From Nitrosovibrio sp. Nv6 (GTDB lineage: Bacteria; Pseudomonadota; Gammaproteobacteria; Burkholderiales; Nitrosomonadaceae): a stretch of DNA of 64,000 nt. The notes under the pieces are model-generated. The model saw nothing but the letters and a program-made list of their open reading frames with translations, ran no database searches and had not been told where the DNA came from. Position 1 is the first letter of the stretch. Each line of letters begins with the position of its first letter. The stretch is from contig NZ_FODX01000003.1 in assembly GCF_900110495.1 (NCBI RefSeq), positions 1 through 64,000 of the forward strand. Direction: 5' to 3'. Below are positions 48,520 to 57,657 of this stretch, piece after piece. A program made the position numbers and the translations under genes.

Positions 48520-50058
48520 ATGAATCTGCTTAACGCCCTCGCTACTGTCAGCGGAATGACGCTGATTTCCCGTATCCTGGGATTCGTGCGAGATGTGTTC
48601 ATCGCGCGCATCTTTGGCGCAGGCATCGCAACCGATGCCTTTTTCGTGGCCTTTCGCATTCCCAACCTGCTGCGCCGCCTTTTTGCGGAGGGTGCGTTTT
48701 CCCAGGCATTCGTGCCCATACTCGCGGAATATAAAAACCGCCGCACGTTCGAAGAAACAGGCGAGCTGATCAACCACGTTACAACATTGCTTTCGATCGC
48801 TTTATTTTTGGTTACTCTCATCGGAGTCCTTGCTGCACCGCTGGTAATCTACGTGAGTGCGCCCGGTTTTACGGGCAGTCCTCAGAAATTTGCGCTGACA
48901 GTCGAACTGCTGCGCATCACATTTCCCTACATTCTGTTTATCTCGCTTGTATCGCTGGCAGGAGGCATCCTCAACACCTACGGCAAATTTTCCATACCCG
49001 CGTTAACCCCGGCGTTGCTGAATCTGTCATTCATCGGCTGTTCGCTGTGGCTTGCGCCGCTACTGGACCCGCCGGTACTGGCACTTGCGTGGGCAGTATT
49101 CATCGGCGGCGTGCTCCAGCTCGCCTTCCAGGCGCCATTCCTCATGCGCCTCAAGTTAATGCCGCGGCCACGCCTCAAATCTGCGGATACTGGCGCGTGG
49201 CGCGTTATCAGGCAAATGGGGCCGGCGGTGTTCGGCGTATCGATCGGCCAGATCAGTTTGCTCATCAACACTATATTCGCGTCCTTTCTCATCAGCGGGA
49301 GCGTGTCCTGGCTCTACTATGCGGACCGGCTGATGGAGTTTCCCGCTGGCCTGTTAGGCGTGGCGCTTGGGACGATATTGCTGCCGTCACTGGCCCGGCA
49401 TTATGCCGACAACAGCAATGAGGAGTATTCCCGCCTGCTGGACTGGGGCTTACGCCTGACCGTGCTGCTAACGCTGCCCGCGGCGCTGGCATTGGCGCTG
49501 CTTGCGACTCCGCTCATTACCACTCTCTTTTATCACGGTGAATTTTCGGTCAACGACGTATGGATGACGCGCAATGCGTTAGTGGCTTATAGTCTGGGGC
49601 TGCTGGGGCTAATTCTGGTAAAAGTGCTGGCCCCCGGATTTTATGCGCGGCAGAACATCCGTACACCAGTGAAAATCGCGGCCATCACGCTCGTCGCCAC
49701 CCAACTGATGAACCTCGCGTTCATTATACCGCTGCGCCACGCGGGACTGGCGCTAGCCATCGGCCTGGGCGCATGCCTCAACGCTGGACTGCTCTACTAC
49801 AAGTTACGCAGCCATAAAATTTATCACCCACAGCCGGGCTGGTTGATTTTCATGGCAAAAATATTGATGGCGCTGGCAACGATGGGCGGCGCCCTGTGGT
49901 TTGCCTCTGGCAGCGACGCATCATGGCTCACACACTCTGCTTTCGAACGCGCAACGCGGCTGACAGGGGTGGTGGCGATCGGCGCGATAAGTTATTTCGG
50001 CATGTTATGGCTGCTCGGTTTCCGCCTGAAGAATTTTGCGGGGCGCGGCGAACTATAA
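48520..50058 (+). CDS. murJ: Lipid II flippase MurJ
   Basis: MurJ is the MOP-superfamily transporter that moves lipid II to the periplasmic face for peptidoglycan synthesis. The 512-residue protein has about 14 membrane helices. It has the signature N-terminus TVSGMTLISRILGFVRDVFIARIFGAG, the catalytic Arg loop in FFVAFRIPNLLRRLFAEGAFSQAFVP, and PAGLLGVALGTILLPSLARHY. The ATG at 48520 gives family length (E. coli 511); the frame open upstream to 48337 is not part of the family. Divergent from rpsT. Confidence 0.96.
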   Translation: MNLLNALATVSGMTLISRILGFVRDVFIARIFGAGIATDAFFVAFRIPNLLRRLFAEGAFSQAFVPILAEYKNRRTFEETGELINHVTTLLSIALFLVTLIGVLAAPLVIYVSAPGFTGSPQKFALTVELLRITFPYILFISLVSLAGGILNTYGKFSIPALTPALLNLSFIGCSLWLAPLLDPPVLALAWAVFIGGVLQLAFQAPFLMRLKLMPRPRLKSADTGAWRVIRQMGPAVFGVSIGQISLLINTIFASFLISGSVSWLYYADRLMEFPAGLLGVALGTILLPSLARHYADNSNEEYSRLLDWGLRLTVLLTLPAALALALLATPLITTLFYHGEFSVNDVWMTRNALVAYSLGLLGLILVKVLAPGFYARQNIRTPVKIAAITLVATQLMNLAFIIPLRHAGLALAIGLGACLNAGLLYYKLRSHKIYHPQPGWLIFMAKILMALATMGGALWFASGSDASWLTHSAFERATRLTGVVAIGAISYFGMLWLLGFRLKNFAGRGEL

Positions 50059-50364
50059 CCGACAGTGGTAATTTGAGCATGAATGTTGGAACGGCGTCTT
50101 GTCTCGGAAACAGGTTCCATCAGCATTCATCCAGACCCGGTGCCCGCTTCCCGCGCTAACGCCCCACTCAATCAGGGCGAAAACGTCGTTAAATGGATTC
50201 GGGCTCACGGTAGTCAGGTTTTTGAGGACCGGCGGCAAGTGAAAAGAAACGTAAGAGAAACAATGTTTCCTGCCAGAAAAAATTTGCGCGGTCAGTAGGG
50301 ATTAGCCATATAATGGCGGCACCTTATTCACACCATCAACTGCAAAACCATTTATCTTTCGACC
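50059..50364. other. Intergenic region between murJ and mlaA
   Basis: This 306-bp gap holds the mlaA promoter. A TATAAT -10 box is at 50309-50314, with a weak TTGCGC -35 candidate 19 bp upstream. An imperfect inverted repeat (AATGTTGGAAC ... GTTCCATCAGCATT) is near 50091-50135. No gene is seen. Confidence 0.4.
50309..50314 (+). promoter_or_regulatory. Candidate -10 element for mlaA
   Basis: A perfect TATAAT lies about 50 bases before the mlaA ATG. The -35 partner TTGCGC (50285-50290, 19-bp spacing of T/G-rich DNA) is imperfect. Confidence 0.4.
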
Positions 50365-51408
50365 ATGGCTCGCTTCCTCAGACCTTCTGCATTATCACTG
50401 ATACTCCTGGGATTTTTTCTTAACGGCTGCGCCACGACCAACAAAAACACCACGACTGATACGAACACCGCGGCGAATACCGGCACTAGTGAAAACCCGG
50501 GCACTTCGGTAGACAAGAGCGCTACGACCGACACCACGACTACCACCCCTACCACGACCACCACGGCGACCACGTCTACGGCGAGCGCAGGCGCCTCGGC
50601 TGAAACGAGCGCGATGGCCAACACGAGTACCAGCGCTCCCCCTGATCCGGTCGCGCCGGCCAGTAATAGCGGCACAATCAATAATGGAAAAGAAGAACGG
50701 GAATCGCTTAACGGGCCAGTATTCAAGAATGCAGCGCCGCCCGCTACTTATCCGGCTTACAGTAAAAGAGATCCGTGGGAACCAATGAACCGCTCGGTAT
50801 TCGAGTTCAACGAGTCGGTTGACGACTATGTATTCAGGCCGATAGCAAAAGGCTACAAGTGGGTGATGCCGGATCCGCTCCAAGCCGCAGTAGGGAATGT
50901 CTTTTCCAATTTGAACGATATTCCCGTGACCATCAACAACCTGCTGCAACTCAAATTCAGCAATGCCTTGACGAGCAGTACGCGGCTGTTGCTCAACAGC
51001 ACTTTCGGCCTGGCTGGCATCGTCGATCTGGCCAGTGACATCGGTTTTGAAAAGCACGATGAGGATTTCGGACAAACTTTAGGGCATTACGGCGTCGCGA
51101 GCGGCCCTTATGTAGTACTGCCTTTTCTCGGCCCCAGCTCGACCAGAGATGCGGGTGGACGTGTGCTGGACGTAGCCACCGATCCTGTTTTTGTAGGCAG
51201 CTTCTTCGTCGCTCCTTTTATAGGCCCGATAGTCGGGAGCAGCAGAGCTGCCGATACCCGCGCGGGTTTGCTTAAATCCGAGAAAACGCTGGATGAAGCG
51301 GCGTTGGATAAATACGAGTTTATACGCGATGCCTACCTTCAGCGGCGACGCAATCTGGTGTATGACGGCAATCCGCCCAAGAGCGAAGAGGATGAAGATA
51401 TCGACTGA
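50365..51408 (+). CDS. mlaA: MlaA (VacJ) family outer-membrane lipoprotein
   Basis: MlaA is the outer-membrane lipoprotein of the Mla system that removes phospholipids from the outer leaflet. The 347-residue protein has a signal peptide with lipobox LNGC (Cys22). A very long Thr/Ser/Ala-rich linker runs over about residues 23-130. The MlaA core DPWEPMNRSVFEFNESVDDYVFRPIAKGY starts near residue 136, with SNLNDIPVTINNLLQ, TRLLLNSTFGLAGIVDLA and DFGQTLGHYGVASGPYVVLPFLGPS. The linker is much longer than in E. coli MlaA (251 residues in all). No mlaBCDEF genes are nearby. Confidence 0.95.
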   Translation: MARFLRPSALSLILLGFFLNGCATTNKNTTTDTNTAANTGTSENPGTSVDKSATTDTTTTTPTTTTTATTSTASAGASAETSAMANTSTSAPPDPVAPASNSGTINNGKEERESLNGPVFKNAAPPATYPAYSKRDPWEPMNRSVFEFNESVDDYVFRPIAKGYKWVMPDPLQAAVGNVFSNLNDIPVTINNLLQLKFSNALTSSTRLLLNSTFGLAGIVDLASDIGFEKHDEDFGQTLGHYGVASGPYVVLPFLGPSSTRDAGGRVLDVATDPVFVGSFFVAPFIGPIVGSSRAADTRAGLLKSEKTLDEAALDKYEFIRDAYLQRRRNLVYDGNPPKSEEDEDID

Positions 51409-51501
51409 TTGGAAGTTGAGTGATTGATAGTTCTCTCTTCAATAAATTCGGTCAAGTTTTCAGCTTGCACTGAGTATAACGGGCTGAGTAATTAGCACGA
51501 A

Positions 51502-51536
51502 AAAAAGGCGGGAGCATATACTGCTCCCGCCTTTTT
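51502..51536. terminator. Bidirectional rho-independent terminator between mlaA and htpX
   Basis: AAAAAGGCGGGAGCA (51502-51516) and TGCTCCCGCCTTTTT (51522-51536) form a perfect 15-bp stem with a 5-base loop and A/T runs both sides. It sits between the convergent genes mlaA and htpX. Confidence 0.95.
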
Positions 51537-51570
51537 GACTTACAGAATCCCGATACCACCTGATATCCGA

Positions 51571-52449
51571 TCAGGTCATCTCACGCAATGCCGCGATGCG
51601 TACCTCAAGTGGCGGATGCGACATGAACAGGCTCTTGACGCCACCGCCTCCTCCCGAAATTCCAAATGCCGCCAGCCGATCCGGCAACTGTGTGGGTTCG
51701 TGTCGTTGTTTAAGGCGCTCCAGCGCGGCAATCATCTTGTTACGGCCGGCCAATTGCGCCCCGCCTGCATCAGCGCGGAACTCACGCTGTCGGCTGAACC
51801 ACATGACTATCATGCTGGCAAGTATTCCCAGCACCATCTGGGCCACCAGCGTCGTGATCAGGAAAGCCGGACCATGTTCCCTTTCGGTTTTGAATACCAC
51901 CCTATCCACAAAATGCCCGATTACCCTGGACAGAAAAATCACGAAGGTATTGACCACGCCCTGAATCAGAGCAAGCGTCACCATATCGCCGTTAGCGACA
52001 TGACTTATTTCATGTGCCAGTACACCTTCAATTTCATCCTTTTGCATATTCTGAAGCAGGCCAGTGCTTACCGCCACCAAAGCCTCATTTCGGTTCATCC
52101 CGGTAGCAAAGGCATTAACGTCGGGCGCATCATAAATTGCCACTTCCGGCATACCAATACCGACAAGCTCAGCCTGGCGCCGGACGGTTTCCACTAACCA
52201 CCGCTCAGTCGGATCGGAAGGCTGCTCGATCACCACGGCGCCTGTCATCCGTTTCGCGCTCCATTTGGACATCGCGAGCGAAATCAACGAACCGCCAAAA
52301 CCAATCACTGCAGACATGATCAGCAATGAATTGAAATCTATACCGCCCTGTTCGTCCAGCATGCGGTCCACGCCCAATATCCGCAGCGTAATGCTCAGCA
52401 CCAGCAAAATTGCCAGGTTGGTTACTATAAATAGAAAAATCCGTTTCAT
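51571..52449 (-). CDS. htpX: Membrane protease HtpX
   Basis: HtpX is an inner-membrane zinc metalloprotease in membrane protein quality control. The 292-residue protein has two N-terminal helices (about residues 4-24 and 39-57), the zinc site in [15 protein letters not shown], two further helices (about 158-178 and 195-215) and the third ligand Glu in [14 protein letters not shown]. The C-terminus has [18 protein letters not shown]. The start is ATG at 52449. It converges with mlaA over a strong terminator. Confidence 0.96.
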   Translation of the reverse strand: MKRIFLFIVTNLAILLVLSITLRILGVDRMLDEQGGIDFNSLLIMSAVIGFGGSLISLAMSKWSAKRMTGAVVIEQPSDPTERWLVETVRRQAELVGIGMPEVAIYDAPDVNAFATGMNRNEALVAVSTGLLQNMQKDEIEGVLAHEISHVANGDMVTLALIQGVVNTFVIFLSRVIGHFVDRVVFKTEREHGPAFLITTLVAQMVLGILASMIVMWFSRQREFRADAGGAQLAGRNKMIAALERLKQRHEPTQLPDRLAAFGISGGGGGVKSLFMSHPPLEVRIAALREMT

Positions 52450-52601
52450 AGGGGTTAATTCCGTTCTCTCGTATCAAAGGTAGATCATAAGTATGGGCGG
52501 GATGTTCAATTTTCAAGAACCCGACAATCTCTTCCGAACAAATAGCTCTCCATTCGCGTTTTCCAGCACTTATTGTCAAATTCCCGATGTAGTGTATCCA
52601 G

Positions 52602-53117
52602 TCACTTCATTAGGCGCCTATTGCGGCTGGCAAGCATGACGCAAATCGCAAGACCACCAAAGACCATGAAAAAAATTGCCGACCAATCCGGAAGAGTGAG
52701 TGATGCGAACTTCCAGGTTACATCGGCGCAGTCTCCATTTGCTTCAAACATGCCGGGCCACCATTGCGCAAGCGGCAAGGCGTTCAAGAATGCTTCTTCC
52801 GGGCTGATACCGCATTCGAATGCCTCCGGATAGCGAACCAGCCAGGCATGACGCAATGCCACTGCCGCCCCCGAGAAGGCAAAGATTGCAATCAGGCCGC
52901 TGTAAATCCGACGTCCTATTGCATCGGGTGAGTGGAAAAATGCCAAGAGCGCCGTTAAACCCACTAGCCAGTATGCGATGCGTTGCACGACACAAAGCGG
53001 GCAGGGCAAAAGATTTTTTACTAATTGAAGATAAAGCGCGTAACCAACCAGGCTCGTACAGCCCAGAAATACCAATAGAAATATTGCTCTTGTTCCTGAC
53101 TTCGTCGGATTAACCAT
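52602..53117 (-). CDS. dsbB: Disulphide bond formation protein DsbB
   Basis: DsbB is the four-helix quinone-linked membrane enzyme that reoxidises DsbA. The 171-residue protein has the first redox pair CPLC in LLPCPLCVVQRIAYW (about residue 39-42) and the second in the periplasmic loop (CGIS and DCADV, about residues 103 and 130). The quinone-binding Arg follows the first pair. It starts inside the end of the upstream methyltransferase gene (8-bp overlap), so the two are co-translated. No dsbA is in the window. Confidence 0.93.
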   Translation of the reverse strand: MVNPTKSGTRAIFLLVFLGCTSLVGYALYLQLVKNLLPCPLCVVQRIAYWLVGLTALLAFFHSPDAIGRRIYSGLIAIFAFSGAAVALRHAWLVRYPEAFECGISPEEAFLNALPLAQWWPGMFEANGDCADVTWKFASLTLPDWSAIFFMVFGGLAICVMLASRNRRLMK

Positions 53118-54324
53118 GCCTGCTTTTGACAGTCTGATCCAGAGGCGTCATTATGTCCTTCGTAACGTCGGCTTTTCTCACTCTGCGCATTCCACCCGCA
53201 ACCATTTTATACTCCAGTAGGCGGCATTCCAGCGCGCCATTAAACAGGGGGATACGGCGCGTAGGCGTTAAACGGATGGATTTTGGAAGAAGCGGGTCGG
53301 CAGTGATGATATAAACAGTCCATCCACTGAATTTTTTCTTCAGCGCATCCCCCAGTTTCGGGTAAAACTCGATAAGCTGTTGCTGTTCACCTATGCGTAC
53401 GCCATAAGGGGGATTGGTCACAAGAAAACCGGAAGACGCAGGAGCGGATACCTCGAGCACGTTCGCCTGCTTGAGGGTAACCAGTTCAGAAAATCCCGCG
53501 TCGGATAAATTTGCGCGGGCGATAGCCAAAACATCACCGTACAAGTCGCTGCCGAATATTGGCTGAGGCATTCTCGGCTTTTGCCGAGCTGTCGCTGCTT
53601 CCTTAACCTGATCCCATCGGTCTTTATCAAAATTCGCCAGCTTTTCAAAAGCGAAACTACGCCCCGCTCCAAGCGCGATATTCAGCGCGATCTGTGCTGC
53701 CTCAAGCAGGAATGTGCCACTGCCGCACATGGGGTCAAGCAGCGGAATGCCCGGCTGCCAGCCTGTCAGCGATAAAATTCCGGCTGCGAGATTTTCTCTT
53801 ATCGGAGCCTCTCCAGCATTTTTCCGAAGACCACGCTTGAATAACGCATCTCCGGAAGTATCAAGATACAAAGAAAATCTTTGGGCATTGAGAAAGCCGT
53901 GAATGCGGATATCCGGCTGCACGGTATTCACGCTGGGGCGACAACCCGCCGTCTCCCGGAATTTATCGCAGACCGCATCCTTGATCTTGAGCGTGACAAA
54001 CTCCAGACTGCGCAATGGGCATTTGATGGCAGCCACGTTAACGCGGATGGTAAGCGCCGGACCGAACCATTCTTTCCAGGGTAATGCGCGAGTTGTTTCG
54101 TACACATCGGCTTCGCTGGAATACAGTTCGCTCGCGACCTGCCAGAGAATGCGACTGGCAATGCGGCTTTCCAGATTAGCCCGGTAGCAGATGGTCCAGT
54201 CGCCCTGAAACTGCACCCCGCCGTCGCGCCCCGTTGCGAAAGAGGCGCCAAGCCGCTCCAGCTCGGAGACGAGTGCGGACTCCAGGCCGCGCGGACAGGG
54301 AGCGAAAAATTGGTGGAGCGTCAC
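53110..54324 (-). CDS. THUMP-domain SAM-dependent RNA methyltransferase (RlmL N-terminal-half type)
   Basis: This is a class I RNA methyltransferase (404 residues) with an N-terminal ferredoxin-like/THUMP RNA-binding part (FFAPCPRGLESALVSELERLG) and a C-terminal Rossmann domain. The latter has LLDPMCGSGTFLLEAAQIALN for SAM and the catalytic NPPY in LVTNPPYGVRIG. In E. coli the same unit is the N-terminal half of RlmL, which makes m2G2445 of 23S rRNA. The GTG at 54324 gives the family N-terminus MTLHQFFAPCPRG; an ATG at 54387 would overlap the DUF423 gene. It overlaps dsbB by 8 bp. Confidence 0.9.
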   Translation of the reverse strand: MTLHQFFAPCPRGLESALVSELERLGASFATGRDGGVQFQGDWTICYRANLESRIASRILWQVASELYSSEADVYETTRALPWKEWFGPALTIRVNVAAIKCPLRSLEFVTLKIKDAVCDKFRETAGCRPSVNTVQPDIRIHGFLNAQRFSLYLDTSGDALFKRGLRKNAGEAPIRENLAAGILSLTGWQPGIPLLDPMCGSGTFLLEAAQIALNIALGAGRSFAFEKLANFDKDRWDQVKEAATARQKPRMPQPIFGSDLYGDVLAIARANLSDAGFSELVTLKQANVLEVSAPASSGFLVTNPPYGVRIGEQQQLIEFYPKLGDALKKKFSGWTVYIITADPLLPKSIRLTPTRRIPLFNGALECRLLEYKMVAGGMRRVRKADVTKDIMTPLDQTVKSRHG

Positions 54325-54364
54325 AACGATCCCGGTATGACAACAGTGACCATCGAGCCGGTAG

Positions 54365-54739
54365 CTATTTCGCAGCCCATGCTCCATAGGCGAGCAACGC
54401 CCAACCGCTCAGGAATGCAACTCCGCCCAACGGCGTGATCGCGCCAAGTCCGCGTATTCCCGTCAGACTCAGGGCATAAAGACTCACGGAAAATAGAACA
54501 ATTCCCGTAAGCATCAGCCAGCCCGACAATACTATTGGTTTGGATGCTGGAAAGTGCAACAGCATGAGACCAACCAGGACAAGACCCAACGCGTGATAAA
54601 AATGATACTGCACGCCCGTTTGGTATACGGCAAGCATGTCGGCAGCGAGTCTTTGTTTCAAACCATGCGCACCGAACGCGCCGAAAGCGACACATAGAAA
54701 CGCATTGACAGCGCCTAGCATGATGAAGGTTCTTGACAT
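54365..54739 (-). CDS. DUF423 family membrane protein
   Basis: This is a 124-residue membrane protein with four helices and the DUF423 signatures GAVNAFLCVAFGAFGAHGLKQRL and LGAITPLGGVAFLSGWALLAYGAW. The function is unknown. The ATG at 54739 is clear. It lies just upstream of the methyltransferase and dsbB on the same strand, so the three likely form one operon. Confidence 0.92.
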   Translation of the reverse strand: MSRTFIMLGAVNAFLCVAFGAFGAHGLKQRLAADMLAVYQTGVQYHFYHALGLVLVGLMLLHFPASKPIVLSGWLMLTGIVLFSVSLYALSLTGIRGLGAITPLGGVAFLSGWALLAYGAWAAK

Positions 54740-54975
54740 AGGGATACACGTTCCTGATGAGAGAGCTAAATAAAAGCTCGATGGACCCGCAAAGGCCGCA
54801 TGAGCTTAACGGACTTAACGGATGCGAGCATGACGCACGCGGCTTGTGCCAGCGAACACCCGTGATCCATATGGTACTTGAGAAGCAGATACAGATGGTC
54901 TGTCGAATTCCAAGTCTGCATCACCGTTGTCTAAATGTCCACAATGATCGCGGGTTTTTTGGGATCAATCAGAAG

Positions 54976-56319
54976 TTACTCACCTTTCTCTATTACGGAC
55001 GCCTTGCTCCAACCTTTGGCAAAAACCACTTGAATGGTATCGCCAGCATTGATCTCATCGCTTTTTCGGAGCACCGTCCCGTCAACCGAATAGGCAATGC
55101 TGTAACCGCGCTCTAACACCGATTTCGGGTTAAGGTGAGCAAGGTCTGCCTGCCGGCGCTGCAAGCTCATCATGAGCGTTTCCATTCGAACGGCAACAGC
55201 CCGGCGCAAACGGAGGCTGAGCTCGCGTTGGCGTTCGTCCAGACGCGAAATGTCCGGCCCGGCCGCAATCATGCGCTGTTCAAGGTCACGCAAATGCCAC
55301 TTTCTGCTCTCGGAAATCCGCAGCCATGAGTCAGCAAGCCGCTTGCGTAAACGCTGAAGGTGCGCAATCCGGTCATCAATTTGCCTTCCCGGGTGTATCA
55401 GGCGGAATTCGAGCATATCCACATACTGCATGCGGCCTTCAATATCTCGTTGCGTAGCGCGCTGGATGCGGCCCCAAAGAATTTCGCCAAGACGGACCAA
55501 TTCTTCACGATCCGGGCAGACGAGCTGAGACGCACCGGTAGGCGTGGGTGCACGGACGTCAGCCACAAAATCAGCAATGGTGAAATCAGTCTCGTGACCT
55601 ACCCCACTGACGATGGGAACGAGACAAGCAGCGATTGCGCGTGCCACCACCTCCTCATTAAACGCCCACAAATCTTCGATAGAGCCGCCGCCGCGGCATA
55701 GAATCAGAACATCGCATTCAGCGCGGTTTGCAGCGTTTTGAATAGCCGCCGCTATTTTTACAGAAGCGCCCGCGCCTTGCACCGGTGTGGGATAAACGAT
55801 TACGGGCACAGAAGGCATACGCCGCTGCAGGGTGGATAGTACATCGTGCAGTGCAGCGGCGGCTGGAGATGTAACGACACCGATCTGCTTCGGGAATAGC
55901 GGTAGCGGCTTTTTGCGGTCGGAGTCGAACAGCCCTTCGTTTCCGAGTCTGGCCTTGAGTTGCTCGAAAGCTTCGAACAAAGCACCTTGCCCGGCGCGGC
56001 GAATGTGTTCGACACTCAGCTGAAAATCCCCGCGCGCAGGATACAACGTCACCAGTGCGCGCACCTCCACTCGCATGCCGTCCCTGGGCTGCCAGTCGAG
56101 ATACTGATTCTTATCCCTGAACATAACGCAGCGCACCTGGGCATCCGCATCTTTGAGTGAAAAATACCAATGGCCCGAACCGTAGCGTTTGATATTCGAA
56201 ATTTCGCCGGCTACCCATAACAACGGAAAAGCCTGCTCCAGCAAGTCCTTGGCGCTGCGGTTTAATTCGCTCACGCTCAGGACCGGCTGGGCAAACTCCA
56301 TTTCCATAATGAGATTCAT
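54976..56319 (-). CDS. xseA: Exodeoxyribonuclease VII large subunit
   Basis: XseA is the catalytic subunit of exonuclease VII, which degrades single-stranded DNA into short oligonucleotides. The 447-residue protein has an N-terminal OB-fold (SVSELNRSAKDLLEQAFPLLWVAGEISNIKR ... GHWYFSLKDADAQVRCVMF). The catalytic core has GVVTSPAAAALHDVL, ILCRGGGSIEDLWAFNEE and GVGHETDFTIADFVADVRAPTPTGAS, and a long coiled-coil C-terminal part binds XseB. The start is ATG at 56319 (another ATG is 6 codons on). XseB is not in the window. Confidence 0.96.
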   Translation of the reverse strand: MNLIMEMEFAQPVLSVSELNRSAKDLLEQAFPLLWVAGEISNIKRYGSGHWYFSLKDADAQVRCVMFRDKNQYLDWQPRDGMRVEVRALVTLYPARGDFQLSVEHIRRAGQGALFEAFEQLKARLGNEGLFDSDRKKPLPLFPKQIGVVTSPAAAALHDVLSTLQRRMPSVPVIVYPTPVQGAGASVKIAAAIQNAANRAECDVLILCRGGGSIEDLWAFNEEVVARAIAACLVPIVSGVGHETDFTIADFVADVRAPTPTGASQLVCPDREELVRLGEILWGRIQRATQRDIEGRMQYVDMLEFRLIHPGRQIDDRIAHLQRLRKRLADSWLRISESRKWHLRDLEQRMIAAGPDISRLDERQRELSLRLRRAVAVRMETLMMSLQRRQADLAHLNPKSVLERGYSIAYSVDGTVLRKSDEINAGDTIQVVFAKGWSKASVIEKGE

Positions 56320-56500
56320 CTTGACATTCTACAATAATCCACACTTGTCACGAAAAATGCATAATTGCAGCGGGCAAACCCGCATGAACGCTAGGGTTGC
56401 GATCAAGTGTTTGTTTTTTAAAGGTTTTACTCAAGTTCAAAAATTAATCTAATCAGAAAAAGTTGTTATGGCAGGGCGACTTAATGCTTCTATTTGCAAA

Positions 56501-56535
56501 TTACCCACAAACTTATCCACAGCTATTGTGGACAA
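56501..56535. promoter_or_regulatory. Cluster of three DnaA boxes
   Basis: TTATCCACA at 56513-56521 is a perfect DnaA box. TTACCCACA at 56501-56509 (same strand) and TTGTCCACA read on the minus strand at 56527-56535 each differ at one base. Three boxes in 35 bp beside an A/T-rich stretch is unusual outside a replication origin or a DnaA-controlled promoter. It could control xseA or exbB, titrate DnaA, or be a chance cluster. Confidence 0.55.
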
Positions 56536-56595
56536 GAAAAACGATCCTATCCTTGCCGAAATCATGGAGGCAAGCTACATTACGGCTCTGATTTA

Positions 56596-57007
56596 AGGAA
56601 CCTCTGAATGAGTCCTATGGGGACGCGACGGCGGCTTTGCGGGATGGGATGCGCGAAAGGCGACGACGCGAATGGTGCGCCCGCGTATGGTGGAGCAGTG
56701 CCTTCCAGAGGAAGGTGCGACCCCGCAGCGGGATGCAGGCACCACAGACTTGCTCGGGGGCGCCTCCACGCTGTCCGATCCCGCTTTGCGGGAACCTTCG
56801 TGCAACGCTTTGGGGCGGCCCCTTCGCTAGGAGCCTGACAAAGCAGACCGCCCGCAAAGCCGCCGTCCCTTCGGGTTGCGGAAAACCGGGCGTTCACCGC
56901 GTTGCACTCCTCCGCGTCGTAGAATAAGCTACAGCCTTCGTCGTGCGCCTTGCGATCATCCCGATTTACCGCAACGCGCTCCACGGAGGGCTCATTCAGA
57001 GGTTCCT
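56596..57007. repeat. 412-bp structured element with 17-bp terminal inverted repeats
   Basis: The left end AGGAACCTCTGAATGAG (56596-56612) is the exact complement of the right end CTCATTCAGAGGTTCCT (56991-57007). Inside, GACGGCGGCTTTGCGGG (56627-56643) pairs exactly with CCCGCAAAGCCGCCGTC (56851-56867). Shorter hairpins lie at 56701-56715 (CCTTCC/GGAAGG) and 56779-56793 (TCCCGC/GCGGGA). No transposase-like frame and no clear target duplication is seen. It looks like a MITE-type or other small non-autonomous repeated element. Confidence 0.6.
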
Positions 57008-57021
57008 ATAGGGGGTTATTG

Positions 57022-57657
57022 GTGTTCGCTTTGATTCAAGCTGCCGGTTGGCCGATCTGGCCGATCATTTTAGCTTCCGTCGTCGCTGTCGGCATTATTG
57101 GCGAACGCATGTGGGCTTTGCGCCTGAGTATGGTAACACCCAGAGATCTGTTGTCCAAAGTCGTACAAGAATATCGGAAAAGCGGCGTCAGTACCGATAT
57201 GCTGGCGCGCCTGCAGAAACACTCTCCTCTGGGCCAGATTTTTGCCGCAGGGTTGAGGAATGACAAAAGCACGCGTGAAGTCATGAAAGAATCCATTGAG
57301 GAAGCCGGCCGTGCTGTCGCTCACGATCTTGAACGATATCTCACCACGTTAGGAACCATTGCCTCCCTGAGCCCGCTGATGGGTCTGTTTGGGACGCTGG
57401 TTGGCATGATTGAAATCTTTGGCGCGAATTCCCCTACTGGCGGCAGCAATCCGGCACAACTCGCTCACGGTATTTCCGTAGCGCTCTACAACGCGGCATT
57501 CGGCATTCTGGTTGCCATCCCCAGCATCATGTTTTACCGTTACTTCCGTGCTAAAGTGGATGCGCTGGTGATAGAAATGGAATTGCAGGCGTTGAAACTG
57601 GTAGAAATCGTTCATGGCGAGCGCCAGGTGGATTTCCGGCCCGGCAAGGAAGGTTAA
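57022..57657 (+). CDS. Second ExbB/TolQ-type proton channel subunit
   Basis: This is a MotA/TolQ/ExbB family protein (211 residues) with three membrane helices and the signature SLSPLMGLFGTLVGMIEIFGANSPTGG. It is followed by LAHGISVALYNAAFGILVAIPSIMFYRYF. In betaproteobacteria this paralogue forms a pair with an ExbD upstream of lpxK and Trm112. The start is the GTG at 57022 (MFALIQAAGWPIWPI), with GGGGGTT 5-11 bases before it. Its 5' side abuts the 412-bp inverted-repeat element, so its promoter must lie in or beyond that element. Confidence 0.92.
   Translation: MFALIQAAGWPIWPIILASVVAVGIIGERMWALRLSMVTPRDLLSKVVQEYRKSGVSTDMLARLQKHSPLGQIFAAGLRNDKSTREVMKESIEEAGRAVAHDLERYLTTLGTIASLSPLMGLFGTLVGMIEIFGANSPTGGSNPAQLAHGISVALYNAAFGILVAIPSIMFYRYFRAKVDALVIEMELQALKLVEIVHGERQVDFRPGKEG

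Larger units (their letters stand above)
56320..57021. other. Non-coding region between xseA and the second exbB: DnaA boxes and inverted-repeat element
   Basis: This 702-bp region has three parts. Bases 56395-56465 are A/T-rich and end with an A run. Bases 56501-56535 hold three DnaA-box-like 9-mers. Bases 56596-57007 are a GC-rich element bounded by a 17-bp inverted repeat, ending 15 bp before the GTG of exbB. Open frames inside the element on both strands are low-complexity and not family-like. Confidence 0.6.

Noticed and set aside
50395-51075. Minus-strand open frames opposite mlaA, rich in Val/Arg
   Set aside because: They arise from the Thr-rich coding repeats of mlaA read backwards.
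56580-56984. Minus-strand open frame inside the inverted-repeat element
   Set aside because: Pro/Arg-rich low-complexity translation with no transposase or other domain; several frames on both strands are equally open because the DNA is GC-rich.
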